A model generated the notes under the pieces. It made no database searches. It saw only the letters and a program-made list of their open reading frames with translations, and had not been told where the DNA came from. From positions 54,826-118,825 of the forward strand of contig NZ_BAAAEN010000021.1 in assembly GCF_039523035.1 (NCBI RefSeq): 64,000 bases of DNA, given 5' to 3'. Source of the stretch: Pigmentiphaga daeguensis (GTDB taxonomy: Bacteria > Pseudomonadota > Gammaproteobacteria > Burkholderiales > Burkholderiaceae_B). The stretch's first letter is position 1. Every line of letters begins with the position of its first letter. A program made the translations under genes and the position numbers. Shown in pieces: positions 7,956 to 19,844 of the stretch.

Positions 7956-9314
7956 ATGAGCGCCTACGTCATCGACAGCGCGCTGTTCCGAGACCAGTTC
8001 AGCACCGCCGCCACCCGGGCCATTTTCAGCGACGAACAGACCGTCCAGAAATGGCTGGACGTGGAAGCCGCCCTTGCTCGCGTGCAAGCCCGCATGGACA
8101 TCATTCCCCGGCACGCCGCCGACGAGATCCAGGCCAAGGCCAGGGTGGAGCTCATCGACCTGGCGGAACTGAAGCAGGAAATGGATCGCACCAGCCACCC
8201 CATCGTTCCGCTGCTGCGGGCCATGAAGAAAGTGTGCGACGGCGACACCGGGGAATTCATCCACTGGGGCGCGACGACGCAGGACATCGTCGACACCGGC
8301 ACCATCCTGCAGGTCAAGGAAGCGCTGGAACAGATCGAGGGCAACTACCGCCGGGCGCATGCCCATGTCATCGCGCTGGCCGAGCGGCATCGCGACCAGA
8401 CCATGGCGGGACGCAGCCACGGCCAGCAGGCCTTGCCCATCACCTTCGGCTTCAAGGCCGCGGTATGGGCGGCCGAGATCGGCCGCAACCTGGAGCGCCT
8501 GCGGCAGATGAAGGAACGGGTGCTGGTCGGCCAGTTCTCGGGCGCGGTCGGGACGCTGGCCGCCCTGGGCGACCGCGGCATCGAGGTCCAGGAGGCCCTG
8601 TTCAAGGAACTGGGCCTGGCCTGCCCCGAGATCTGCTGGCACGTGGCGCGCGACGGCATCGCCGAACTGGCCTGCGTGCTGGCGATCTGCACCAGCACCG
8701 CCGGCAAGATCGCCCACGAGATCTACAGCCTGCAGAAGACCGAGACCGCCGAACTCGAAGAGCCCTTCACCCTGGGCAAGGTGGGCAGCAGCACCATGCC
8801 CCACAAGCGCAACCCGCCCGCCTGCGAGGGCATCGTGGCGATCTCGCGCGTCGTCCGCAGCACCGTGGCGCTGGGGCTGGAAGGCATGATGGCCGAGCAC
8901 GAGCGCGACAAGATCGTGCTCCAGACCGAACGCGAGTTCGTCACCCGCCTGTGCTGCATGGCCGACGCGGCCTTCGCCAAGCTGGCCTACGTCACCGCCG
9001 GCCTGACCGTCCGGGGCAACAACATGGAACGCAATCTGTTCGTGCAGAAGGGCCTGCTGCTGTCCGAAGCCGTCATGATGAAGCTGGGCGACCACCTGGG
9101 CCGGCAGGAAGCCCACGAGCTGGTCTACGAGATCTGCATGGACGTATTCGAGCGCGGCGGCACGTTCAAGGACGGCCTGCTGGCCAACCCGACCATCGCC
9201 CGCCACCTCAAGCCCGAGGACATCGACCGCATGCTGGATCCCCAAGCCTACACCGGCGCCGCCGGCGCCTTCGTCGACCGCGTCGTGGCCGCCCACCGCG
9301 GCGCCACGGCCTGA
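7956..9314 (+). CDS. Fumarase/aspartase-superfamily lyase (adenylosuccinate-lyase-like)
   Basis: The 452-residue protein carries the superfamily signature G-S-S-T-M-P-H-K-R-N-P near residue 277, with the mobile catalytic serine, plus the N-terminal H-W-G-A-T-T-Q-D-I-V-D-T and G-R-S-H-G-Q-Q-A-L-P-I-T motifs shared with PurB and PcaB. Members eliminate an amine, alcohol or thiol from a succinyl moiety and release fumarate, except cycloisomerases. It starts after CAGGAG, is last in the operon, and is followed by a strong terminator. It is too divergent in context to be the housekeeping PurB. A C-N, C-O or C-S lyase on a substituted succinate is plausible; 3-carboxymuconate cycloisomerase is the alternative. 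Confidence 0.85.
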   Translation: MSAYVIDSALFRDQFSTAATRAIFSDEQTVQKWLDVEAALARVQARMDIIPRHAADEIQAKARVELIDLAELKQEMDRTSHPIVPLLRAMKKVCDGDTGEFIHWGATTQDIVDTGTILQVKEALEQIEGNYRRAHAHVIALAERHRDQTMAGRSHGQQALPITFGFKAAVWAAEIGRNLERLRQMKERVLVGQFSGAVGTLAALGDRGIEVQEALFKELGLACPEICWHVARDGIAELACVLAICTSTAGKIAHEIYSLQKTETAELEEPFTLGKVGSSTMPHKRNPPACEGIVAISRVVRSTVALGLEGMMAEHERDKIVLQTEREFVTRLCCMADAAFAKLAYVTAGLTVRGNNMERNLFVQKGLLLSEAVMMKLGDHLGRQEAHELVYEICMDVFERGGTFKDGLLANPTIARHLKPEDIDRMLDPQAYTGAAGAFVDRVVAAHRGATA

Positions 9315-9328
9315 CCACCCTTCAAGGC

Positions 9329-9356
9329 AAAAAAAACGGCCTCACGGCCGTTTTTT
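9329..9356. terminator. Bidirectional rho-independent terminator
   Basis: AACGGCC, a 4-base loop and GGCCGTT are flanked by A6 and T6 runs. It serves the lyase operon on the plus strand and the odhA-odhB-lpdA transcript on the minus strand, which converge here. Confidence 0.93.
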
Positions 9357-9371
9357 CTCAGCATCCCGACT

Positions 9372-9457
9372 CCAGGGCACAGCGGATCCGGCTCCGCCGG
9401 TCCGCCAGTACCGCCCCCTTCAGGGGGCGCCCGAAGGGCGTAGGGGGTGGGCTTCCC
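9372..9457 (-). repeat. Post-stop structured repeat, copy R1 (after lpdA)
   Basis: This copy starts 3 bp after the lpdA stop codon and reads in lpdA's orientation. It folds as three hairpins: CGCCC-GAA-GGGCG, a C5/G5 stem, and a GCGGA/TCCGC plus CCGGC/GCCGG stem with a one-base bulge. Related copies follow odhB, sdhA, mdh and tyrB. Confidence 0.85.
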
Positions 9458-9460
9458 TTG

Positions 9461-10888
<1,428 letters not shown>

Positions 10889-10944
10889 TTCATTTTTCCA
10901 GTTAGAAGGACCCAACTACCCCAAGTGCCAACGCGGGTCTCAAC

Positions 10945-11023
10945 CCAGGGCACCGCCGATCCGGCTCCGCCGGTCGGCCAGTGCCGCCCCCCTGGGGGGG
11001 CGCGCGTAAGCGCGTAGGGGGGG
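10945..11023 (-). repeat. Post-stop structured repeat, copy R2 (between odhB and lpdA)
   Basis: This copy begins 1 bp after the odhB stop codon, in operon orientation, and so lies inside the odhA-odhB-lpdA transcript. Its distal stem reads GCCGA/TCGGC where R1 has GCGGA/TCCGC, a compensated base-pair change. Its proximal stem uses GCGC/GCGC instead of R1's CCC/GGG. Confidence 0.85.
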
Positions 11024-11024
11024 A

Positions 11025-12257
11025 TTAAATGTCTAGCAGCAGGCGCTGCGGGTCTTCCAGGGCTTCCTTCATCGCGACCAGGCCCAGCACGGCCTCGCGG
11101 CCGTCGATGATGCGGTGGTCGTAGGACATCGCCAGGTAGTTCATCGGGCGGATGACGATCTGGCCGTTCTCCACCACGGCTCGGTCCTTGGTGGCGTGCA
11201 CGCCCAGGATGGCCGATTGCGGCGGGTTGATGATGGGGGTCGACAGCATCGAGCCGAAGGTACCGCCATTCGAGATCGAGAACGTTCCGCCGGTCAGGTC
11301 GTCCAGGCTGAGCTTGCCTTCCTTGGCCTTCTGGCCGAATTCGGCGATCTTCTTCTCGATGTCGGCCAGGCTGAGCTGGTCGGCGTTGCGCAGGATGGGC
11401 ACCACCAGGCCGCGCGGGCTGCCGACGGCGATGCCGATGTCGAAGTAGCCGTGGTAGACGATGTCCTTGCCGTCGACCGAGGCGTTGATGATGGGATAGC
11501 GCTTGAGCGCGGCCACGGCGGCCTTCACGAAGAAGGACATGAAGCCCAGCTTGACGCCGTGTTCCTTCTCGAACTTGTCCTTGTACTTGGCGCGCAGGTC
11601 CATCACGGCCTGCATGTTGACCTCGTTGAACGTGGTCAGGATGGCGTTTTCCGCTTGCGATTGCAGCAGGCGCTCGGCCACGCGGGCGCGCAGCCGGCTC
11701 ATCGGCACGCGCTGCTCGGGACGGCCGTTGACCAGGGTCGCGGCTTCGTTGACGATGGGCGCGGCGGCGGGCTTGGAGGCCGGGGCGGCGGCGGCACCCA
11801 GGGCGTCGCCCTTGGTGATGCGGCCACCGCGGCCCGTGCCTTGCACGGACTCGGGGGCGATGCCCTGCTCGGCCAGCAGCTTGGCGGCGGCGGGCGACGG
11901 GATCGAGGTGGCAGGCGCGGCAACCGGGGCGGCGGCAGGAGCCGCTGCGGGAGCCGGCGCGGCGGCGGCCGGAGCGGGCGCAGCGGCGGCGGGCGCGGCG
12001 GCGGCACCGGCCTTGCCTTCCGTGTCGATCTTGGCGATCACTTCTTCCGAGGTAACGGTGCTGCCGTCGGCCTTGACGATCTCGGCCAGCACGCCGTCGG
12101 CGGGGGCCGGCACTTCCAGCACGACCTTGTCGGTCTCGATCTCGATCACGATTTCATCGCGCGAGATGGCTTCGCCCGGCTTCTTCTTCCAGGTCAGCAG
12201 CGTGCCTTCCGACACCGATTCAGAAAATTGGGGGACTTTTACGTCGACTATAGCCAT
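11025..12257 (-). CDS. odhB: Dihydrolipoyllysine succinyltransferase, E2 of 2-oxoglutarate dehydrogenase
   Basis: The 410-residue protein has one N-terminal lipoyl domain with E-T-D-K-V-V-L-E-V-P (lipoyl Lys44), a long Ala/Pro-rich linker at about residues 78-115, an E3/E1-binding domain (I-P-S-P-A-A-A-K-L-L-A-E-Q-G) and a catalytic core ending in S-Y-D-H-R-I-I-D-G-R-E-A-V. It transfers the succinyl group to CoA. The start M-A-I-V-D-V-K-V-P-Q was chosen over an upstream in-frame extension because the lipoyl domain begins there. It lies 97 bp after odhA in the same operon. The GC-rich Ala/Pro linker also creates long but spurious open frames on the other strand. Confidence 0.97.
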   Translation of the reverse strand: MAIVDVKVPQFSESVSEGTLLTWKKKPGEAISRDEIVIEIETDKVVLEVPAPADGVLAEIVKADGSTVTSEEVIAKIDTEGKAGAAAAPAAAAPAPAAAAPAPAAAPAAAPVAAPATSIPSPAAAKLLAEQGIAPESVQGTGRGGRITKGDALGAAAAPASKPAAAPIVNEAATLVNGRPEQRVPMSRLRARVAERLLQSQAENAILTTFNEVNMQAVMDLRAKYKDKFEKEHGVKLGFMSFFVKAAVAALKRYPIINASVDGKDIVYHGYFDIGIAVGSPRGLVVPILRNADQLSLADIEKKIAEFGQKAKEGKLSLDDLTGGTFSISNGGTFGSMLSTPIINPPQSAILGVHATKDRAVVENGQIVIRPMNYLAMSYDHRIIDGREAVLGLVAMKEALEDPQRLLLDI

Positions 12258-12354
12258 GTCAGTTATTCCGCAAGTATGGGGAGTTCTTTCTTGGACCGGC
12301 GCCACGCGGCCGGGAGCCGGGGCCGCCTGCAAGCGGCGGTCCCGGACGTAAGGA

Positions 12355-15222
12355 TCACTTGGTCAGCACGATGCCCTTGAGTCGGCCGAAGGCCTGGTCG
12401 AGCAGCGCCTTGAGCTGTTCCATGTGCTTGGAGTAGTAGCCGACGGCCGGCGAGGCCGAGGCCGGGCGGCCGGCGTAGGCGAGCTTCTGGCCTTCGCCCA
12501 TGTTCTCGTACAGGTGATGCTGCACGTAGAACCACGGGCCCTGGTTCTGCGGCTCGTCCTGCACCCAGATCACCTCGGTGGCGTTCGGGTACTTCTTGAG
12601 CTCGGCGGCCAGGCTCTTGTGCGGGAACGGATACAGCTGTTCGACACGGGCGATGGCCACGTCGTTGGCGCCGCGCTCCTTGCGGGAGTTGACCAGGTCG
12701 TAGTAGACCTTGCCCGAGCAGACCAGCAGGCGCTTGACCTTGGAAGCGTCGATCGTCTCGTCGACTTCGCCGATCAGCGTCTGGAACGACCCCTTGCTCA
12801 GGTCGGACAGCGGCGAGGTGGCATCCTTGTTTCGCAGCAGCGACTTGGGCGTGAAGATGACCAGCGGCTTGCGGAACAGGCGGATCATCTGGCGGCGCAG
12901 CAGATGGAAGATCTGCGCGGCGGTGGTCGGCTGCACCACTTGCATGTTGGTATCGGCGCACAGTTGCAGGAAGCGCTCGATGCGGCCCGACGAGTGTTCG
13001 GGGCCCTGCCCTTCGTAGCCGTGCGGCAGCATCAGCACCAGGCCCGACTGGCGGCCCCACTTGGCTTCGCCCGAGCTGATGAACTGGTCGATCACGACCT
13101 GGGCGCCGTTGGCGAAGTCGCCGAACTGGCCTTCCCAGATCACCAGCGAGTTGGGCTCGGCGGTCGAGTAGCCGTACTCGAAGCCCATGACGGCCTCTTC
13201 CGACAGCAGCGAATCGATGACGCGGAACGGCGCCTGCGCTTCGGACACGTTCTGCAGCGGCACGTACACGCCCGAATCCCAGCGCTCGCGCTTCTGGTCG
13301 TGCAGCACGGCATGGCGGTGGGTGAAGGTGCCCCGGCCCGAATCCTGGCCGGTCAGGCGCACCGGGTAGCCGGCGGCCACCAGGCTGGCGAAGGCCAGGT
13401 GCTCGCCCATGCCCCAGTCCAGGTTCATTTCACCGCGCGCCATGGCGCGGCGGTCGGCCAGGACCTTCTCGACGATGGGGTGGACCTTGAAGCCTTCCGG
13501 CACCGTCGTGATGCGCTCGCCCAGGCGCTTGAGCTCGGCCTGCGGCATGGCGGTGTCGGCGGCGTCCGTCCACTTGCGGCCCAGGAAGGGCGACCAGTCG
13601 ACGGCGTACTTGTTCTTGTAGTCGGTCAGGACGGGATCGACCGTGTGGCGGCCTTCGTCCATGGCGGCGCGGAAGCGCTTGACGTATTCATCGCCCTCGT
13701 CCGGGCCGATCACGCCCTGCACCGCCAGCTTGTCGGCGTACAGCTTGCGGGTGCCGGGGTGCTGGCCGATGCGCTTGTACATCAGCGGCTGGGTCAGCGC
13801 GGGCGTGTCCTGCTCGTTGTGGCCCAGCTTGCGGAAGCAGACGATGTCGACCACGATGTCCTTCTGGAACTCGACGCGGAAGTCCAGGGCCAGGCGGGTG
13901 GCGAACACGACGGCTTCGGGATCGTCGCCGTTCACGTGCAGCACCGGCGCCTCGATCATCTTGACCACGTCGGTGCAATACAGCGTGGAGCGGGTGTCGC
14001 GCGGATCGGAGGTGGTGAAGCCGATCTGGTTGTTGATGACCAGGTGCACCGTGCCGCCCGTGCCGTAGCCGCGGGTCTGCGCGAGGTTCAGGGTTTCCAT
14101 GACGACACCCTGGCCGATGAAGGCCGCGTCGCCGTGGACCAGCACGGGCAGCACCTGCTTGCCGCCTTCCATGCCGCGGCGCTCCTGGCGCGCACGGGCG
14201 CTGCCCTCGACCACGGGGTTGACGATTTCCAGGTGCGACGGGTTGAACGCCAGCGACACGTGGACGGGACCGCCGCGGGTCGAGATGTCGCTCGAGAAGC
14301 CCTTGTGGTACTTCACGTCGCCGGCAGCCAGGCCGCCGTCGTCATACTTGCCTTCGAATTCGGCGAACAGGTCCTTGGGCATCTTGCCCAGCGTGTTCAC
14401 CAGCACGTTCAGGCGGCCGCGGTGGGCCATGCCCAGCACCACTTCCTGGATGCCGCATTCGCCGGCATGCTGGATCAGCTCGTCGATGGCCGCGATGAAG
14501 CTTTCGCCGCCTTCCAGCGAGAAGCGCTTCTGGCCGACGTACTTGGTGTGCAGGTAGCGTTCCAGGCCTTCGGCGGCGGTCAGGCGGTCCAGCACGTGCT
14601 TCTTCTGCTCGGCCGTCAGGCTGGGCGTGGCTTGCGTGCTTTCCAGGCGTTGCTGGATCCAGCGCTTGATGACCGGGTCGGACACGTGCATGAACTCGAC
14701 GCCGATGCTGCGGCAGTACGTGTCGCGCAGCGCCTTCACGATCTCGCGCAGCGTCATGTGCTCGGCGGTCGTGAAGTAGGTGTTGGTGGCGGAGTAGACC
14801 TTGTCCATGTCCGCTTCGGTCAGGCCGTAGAAGCTCGGCTCCAGCTCGGGGATGGCCGGGCGCTCCTGGCGCTGCAGCGGGTCGAGATCGGCCCAGCGCG
14901 CGCCGAGATAGCGGTAGGCGGCGATGATGGACTGGACGTGGACCTGCTTGCCCGCGACAGACAGGTCGCTTTCGGCGGTACGCGGCAGGAAGGCATTGGC
15001 GCGCGCGCGCTGGGCAAAGGATTCGATGACCGGCGCATGGGCCTGGTCGCGGGTGGATTCCTGGCCGTCAACCGCCGGCGTGTGCTGCAACTGGTCGAAG
15101 TAATTGCGCCAGTTGTCGGGAACGGAACCCGGATTGTCGAGGTAGGCCTCGTAGAGTTCTTCCACGTACGGCGCATTACCCCCGAACAGATACGAGGTGC
15201 TGGATTCTTGGATGCTGGACAT
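12355..15222 (-). CDS. odhA: 2-oxoglutarate dehydrogenase E1 (thiamine diphosphate dependent)
   Basis: The 955-residue protein has normal length for SucA/OdhA. It begins with the E1o N-terminal arm (S-Y-L-F-G-G-N-A-P-Y-V-E-E-L-Y) and contains M-A-H-R-G-R-L-N-V-L, the Y-H-K-G-F-S-S-D segment, the G-D-A-A-F-I-G-Q-G-V-V thiamine-binding region and L-P-H-G-Y-E-G-Q-G-P-E-H-S-S-G-R near the C-terminal third. It decarboxylates 2-oxoglutarate and succinylates lipoyl-E2 in the TCA cycle. It is first in the odhA-odhB-lpdA operon, with a 331-bp leader region upstream. Confidence 0.98.
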   Translation of the reverse strand: MSSIQESSTSYLFGGNAPYVEELYEAYLDNPGSVPDNWRNYFDQLQHTPAVDGQESTRDQAHAPVIESFAQRARANAFLPRTAESDLSVAGKQVHVQSIIAAYRYLGARWADLDPLQRQERPAIPELEPSFYGLTEADMDKVYSATNTYFTTAEHMTLREIVKALRDTYCRSIGVEFMHVSDPVIKRWIQQRLESTQATPSLTAEQKKHVLDRLTAAEGLERYLHTKYVGQKRFSLEGGESFIAAIDELIQHAGECGIQEVVLGMAHRGRLNVLVNTLGKMPKDLFAEFEGKYDDGGLAAGDVKYHKGFSSDISTRGGPVHVSLAFNPSHLEIVNPVVEGSARARQERRGMEGGKQVLPVLVHGDAAFIGQGVVMETLNLAQTRGYGTGGTVHLVINNQIGFTTSDPRDTRSTLYCTDVVKMIEAPVLHVNGDDPEAVVFATRLALDFRVEFQKDIVVDIVCFRKLGHNEQDTPALTQPLMYKRIGQHPGTRKLYADKLAVQGVIGPDEGDEYVKRFRAAMDEGRHTVDPVLTDYKNKYAVDWSPFLGRKWTDAADTAMPQAELKRLGERITTVPEGFKVHPIVEKVLADRRAMARGEMNLDWGMGEHLAFASLVAAGYPVRLTGQDSGRGTFTHRHAVLHDQKRERWDSGVYVPLQNVSEAQAPFRVIDSLLSEEAVMGFEYGYSTAEPNSLVIWEGQFGDFANGAQVVIDQFISSGEAKWGRQSGLVLMLPHGYEGQGPEHSSGRIERFLQLCADTNMQVVQPTTAAQIFHLLRRQMIRLFRKPLVIFTPKSLLRNKDATSPLSDLSKGSFQTLIGEVDETIDASKVKRLLVCSGKVYYDLVNSRKERGANDVAIARVEQLYPFPHKSLAAELKKYPNATEVIWVQDEPQNQGPWFYVQHHLYENMGEGQKLAYAGRPASASPAVGYYSKHMEQLKALLDQAFGRLKGIVLTK

Positions 15223-15553
15223 GATTTGCGCTTCACCTTGCCGGGTGTTTCACCCGTTCGATGCAGGACGGACCTTCCGCGACACGGCTTGGCCGATTAG
15301 CGGATAGCTAGTGCAGAAGGCGGTTGATGGAACCTTTCGGTTGGAAGGAATTAAATCAATAAACCTGTAAAGCATAGCACTTAGGGACTTCCCTCGCTCG
15401 GAAAAGCCAGGCGAGTGTGGCGGTTTGAACGACAGCCACTGTACTGGATGACCCCGCGCATGTCCTTAAGTTCCGGTGCTGCAACGCAGCGCCTGTCCGC
15501 TCCCGATGCGGTGCATGCACCACACCGGGAGCGCCATCACGCCCTCTTCACGC
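15223..15553. other. Intergenic region between odhA and aceA
   Basis: These 331 bp must hold the odhA promoter and the aceA 3' end. A minus-strand TATGCT (15373-15378) is a possible -10, but no good -35 is seen. AACC-TTTC-GGTT near 15331 is a small inverted repeat in the odhA leader. No small gene is convincing. Confidence 0.4.
15499..15532 (-). terminator. Possible hairpin terminator after aceA
   Basis: GCTCCC and GGGAGC enclose the 12-base palindrome GGTGCATGCACC, about 22 bp after the aceA stop. No T run follows, so it may be an mRNA-end structure rather than a true intrinsic terminator. Confidence 0.35.
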
Positions 15554-16873
<1,320 letters not shown>

Positions 16874-17047
16874 GAATGTCTCCTTCAAGGGTAGGGAACG
16901 ACGGTTGGAAATCCTGGCGGCCGCGGTGCCGGGTAAGAAACAATCTATAGATATGCTGCAACGCAATCAATCTTTCTTCTCTTGTATAAGAATTATTTTT
17001 TATTTAATAAAATCAATAACTTAAAATTTAAATTCCATGATGAGAAA

Positions 17048-17079
17048 CAAAAAACCGGCCTATGAAAGCCGGTTTTTTT
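17048..17079. terminator. Orphan intrinsic terminator between divergent genes
   Basis: AACCGGC and GCCGGTT around a short loop are flanked by A6 on the left and T7 on the right, so it could work in either direction. A second hairpin, GCGAAGC/GCTTCGC, follows at 17080-17101. Both neighbouring genes point away, which suggests that a short unannotated transcript ends here. Confidence 0.8.
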
Positions 17080-17174
17080 GCGAAGCAACGATTGGCTTCG
17101 CGCGATTTTGCGATGTGCGGGATCGAACCAAGATACGAGAATTGGCCATCTTGATGGACAATTTCCGCCCATTT

Positions 17175-17197
17175 ATTTAGAATTATCTAAATTAGAT
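17175..17197. promoter_or_regulatory. Candidate ArsR-type operator
   Basis: Two interleaved perfect inverted repeats lie 21 bp before the ArsR-like start: ATTTAG-N6-CTAAAT (17175-17192) and ATCTAA-A-TTAGAT (17185-17197). AT-rich overlapping palindromes are typical of ArsR/BigR autoregulatory sites. Confidence 0.6.
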
Positions 17198-17217
17198 TTT
17201 ACTAATTAATCAAGACC

Positions 17218-17550
17218 ATGCCCTCATCCCCGGAAGACAAACGCTTCATGCAAGAAGGAGCCGCCCAGGCCGCGGCGCTGCTGCGCTCGGTAGGCAACGA
17301 ATCCCGGCTGCTGGTGCTGTGCCTGCTGATCGAACACGGCGAGCTCACCGTGGGCGAACTGCTGGCCCAGGTGCCGCTCAGCCAGTCCGCGCTGTCCCAG
17401 CACCTGGCCAGGATGCGCGACGAAGGCCTGGTCTCGTTCCGCAGGACGTCCCAGACCCTGCACTACCGCATCGCCAACCCCGACGTGGCGCGGCTGATCG
17501 CCACGCTCAAGGCGATCTTCTGCCCCCCTTCCAAGGACAGCACATCATGA
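17218..17550 (+). CDS. ArsR-family regulator, BigR/YgaV/SqrR-like (persulfide-sensor type)
   Basis: The 110-residue winged-helix protein has the ArsR recognition helix region S-Q-S-A-L-S-Q-H-L-A-R-M-R-D-E-G-L-V. It lacks the metal-binding C-x-C motif of ArsR/SmtB but has two cysteines, Cys35 in the second helix and Cys102 near the C-terminus. That pattern is used by BigR, SqrR and YgaV to form a di- or tetrasulfide with reactive sulfur. It overlaps the rhodanese gene by ATGA, the same pairing as E. coli ygaV-ygaP. It probably represses its own operon until persulfides form the bridge. The function is inferred from cysteines and context. Confidence 0.85.
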   Translation: MPSSPEDKRFMQEGAAQAAALLRSVGNESRLLVLCLLIEHGELTVGELLAQVPLSQSALSQHLARMRDEGLVSFRRTSQTLHYRIANPDVARLIATLKAIFCPPSKDSTS

Positions 17551-18083
17551 CGCCCCGCCTGCTTACCCCCCACGCCGCCTCCGCCCTGCTCGACCAGGGC
17601 GCCCTGCTGGTCGACATCCGCGATGCCGACGAACACGCGCGGGAACGCATCCCGGGCGCGCGCCACATACCGCTTGCCCGGCTGGCCGACGCCGGGCCGC
17701 TGGCGGCCCCCGGCACGTCCATCGTCTTTCACTGCCGATCCGGCAACCGCACGCGCATGCATGCGCAGGCGCTGGCCGCCCAAGCCCCTGGCGACGCCTG
17801 CATCCTGGAAGGCGGACTCGATGCCTGGAAACGCGCCGGCCTGCCCGTGGTGCGGGATCGCTCCCAGCCGCTGGAACTCCAGCGGCAGGTCCAGATCGTT
17901 GCCGGCACGCTGGTCGTGCTGGGCGTGGTCCTGGGCGTGACGATCAGTCCCTGGTTCCAGTTGGTGTCCGGGCTGGTCGGTGGCGGGCTGGTATTCGCCG
18001 GGCTGTCCGGCTTCTGCGGCCTGGCCCGTGTGCTGGCCAGGCTGCCGTGGAACCGGCGCGGCCTGGCCGCCCGAAGCCTCTGA
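17547..18083 (+). CDS. YgaP-like membrane rhodanese
   Basis: The 178-residue protein has an N-terminal rhodanese domain (V-D-I-R-D-A-D-E-H, active-site loop F-H-C-R-S-G-N-R-T) and two C-terminal transmembrane helices (about residues 115-155), ending in the YgaP-type motif S-G-F-C-G-L-A-R. Single-domain membrane rhodaneses of this form carry sulfane sulfur at the inner membrane. The start ATG overlaps the regulator stop codon. With the upstream sensor it forms a two-gene sulfide or polysulfide response unit. Confidence 0.88.
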   Translation: MTPRLLTPHAASALLDQGALLVDIRDADEHARERIPGARHIPLARLADAGPLAAPGTSIVFHCRSGNRTRMHAQALAAQAPGDACILEGGLDAWKRAGLPVVRDRSQPLELQRQVQIVAGTLVVLGVVLGVTISPWFQLVSGLVGGGLVFAGLSGFCGLARVLARLPWNRRGLAARSL

Positions 18084-18143
18084 CCCGCGGCGATGCCCCC
18101 CCCCAAGGGGGCACTCTTTCCTCTTGGGACGGGCCCGGCGATG

Positions 18144-18174
18144 AAAAAAACCCGCCTGCAAGCAGGCGGGTTTC
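18144..18174 (-). terminator. Rho-independent terminator of gltA
   Basis: ACCCGCCTGC-AA-GCAGGCGGGT is followed on the minus strand by a T7 run, about 45 bp after the gltA stop codon. On the plus strand it ends with only T3, so it mainly serves gltA but may also stop the rhodanese transcript. Confidence 0.88.
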
Positions 18175-18218
18175 GGGGAAGGACCTCGCTCGCCGGCGGC
18201 AAGCCGCCGGCCAAGGGA

Positions 18219-19529
<1,311 letters not shown>

Positions 19530-19576
19530 CGGATGTTCCTCTTCCATCAAAATCAATTCACATGGACTCCGGCCGC

Positions 19577-19840
19577 TCACACCGAGCGCAGCCGCTTCAG
19601 CAAGTCCCGCATGGCTGGCGTAGCAAGGTCTCCCTCGGGTTCCTTGCGAGCCAACAGATAGTCCATCAGCTCGTTGTCGGACAGCTCGAGCAACCGGGTC
19701 AGCTCCGCCACGTCGGCGTCGGTAAGCCGGGATTCGTACGCATCCAGGAAACGCGTCAGTATCAGGTCGTTCTCGAGCAGTCCACGCCGGGCGCGCCAGC
19801 GCAGGCGCGTCCGGTCATGCAGGGAAAACTCCGGCACCAC
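19577..19840 (-). CDS. sdhE: FAD assembly factor SdhE
   Basis: The 87-residue acidic helical protein has the SdhE/YgfY signature R-A-R-R-G-L-L-E-N-D. This R-G-x-x-E motif is used to help attach FAD covalently to the SdhA flavoprotein. The likely start is GTG at 19838-19840, 4 bp after the sdhB stop codon; a second GTG follows directly, so the exact start is uncertain by one codon. Its place between sdhB and gltA is the common proteobacterial arrangement. Confidence 0.92.
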   Translation of the reverse strand: MVPEFSLHDRTRLRWRARRGLLENDLILTRFLDAYESRLTDADVAELTRLLELSDNELMDYLLARKEPEGDLATPAMRDLLKRLRSV

Positions 19841-19844
19841 GGCG

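Larger units (their letters stand above)
16874..17217. other. AT-rich divergent intergenic region (aceA / arsR-like)
   Basis: These 344 bp are much more AT-rich than the rest of the window. They hold both divergent promoters, an inverted-repeat operator next to the ArsR-like gene, and a strong intrinsic terminator in the middle that neither divergent gene needs. On the minus strand TTGATT (16965-16970) and TATAGA (16944-16949) are a weak candidate promoter for aceA, with 15-bp spacing. Confidence 0.5.

Noticed and set aside
18084..18143. A further copy of the post-stop repeat after the rhodanese gene
   Set aside because: It has a C8/G5 hairpin after the stop codon but lacks the CCGGATCC-type distal stem, so it was not counted with R1-R5.
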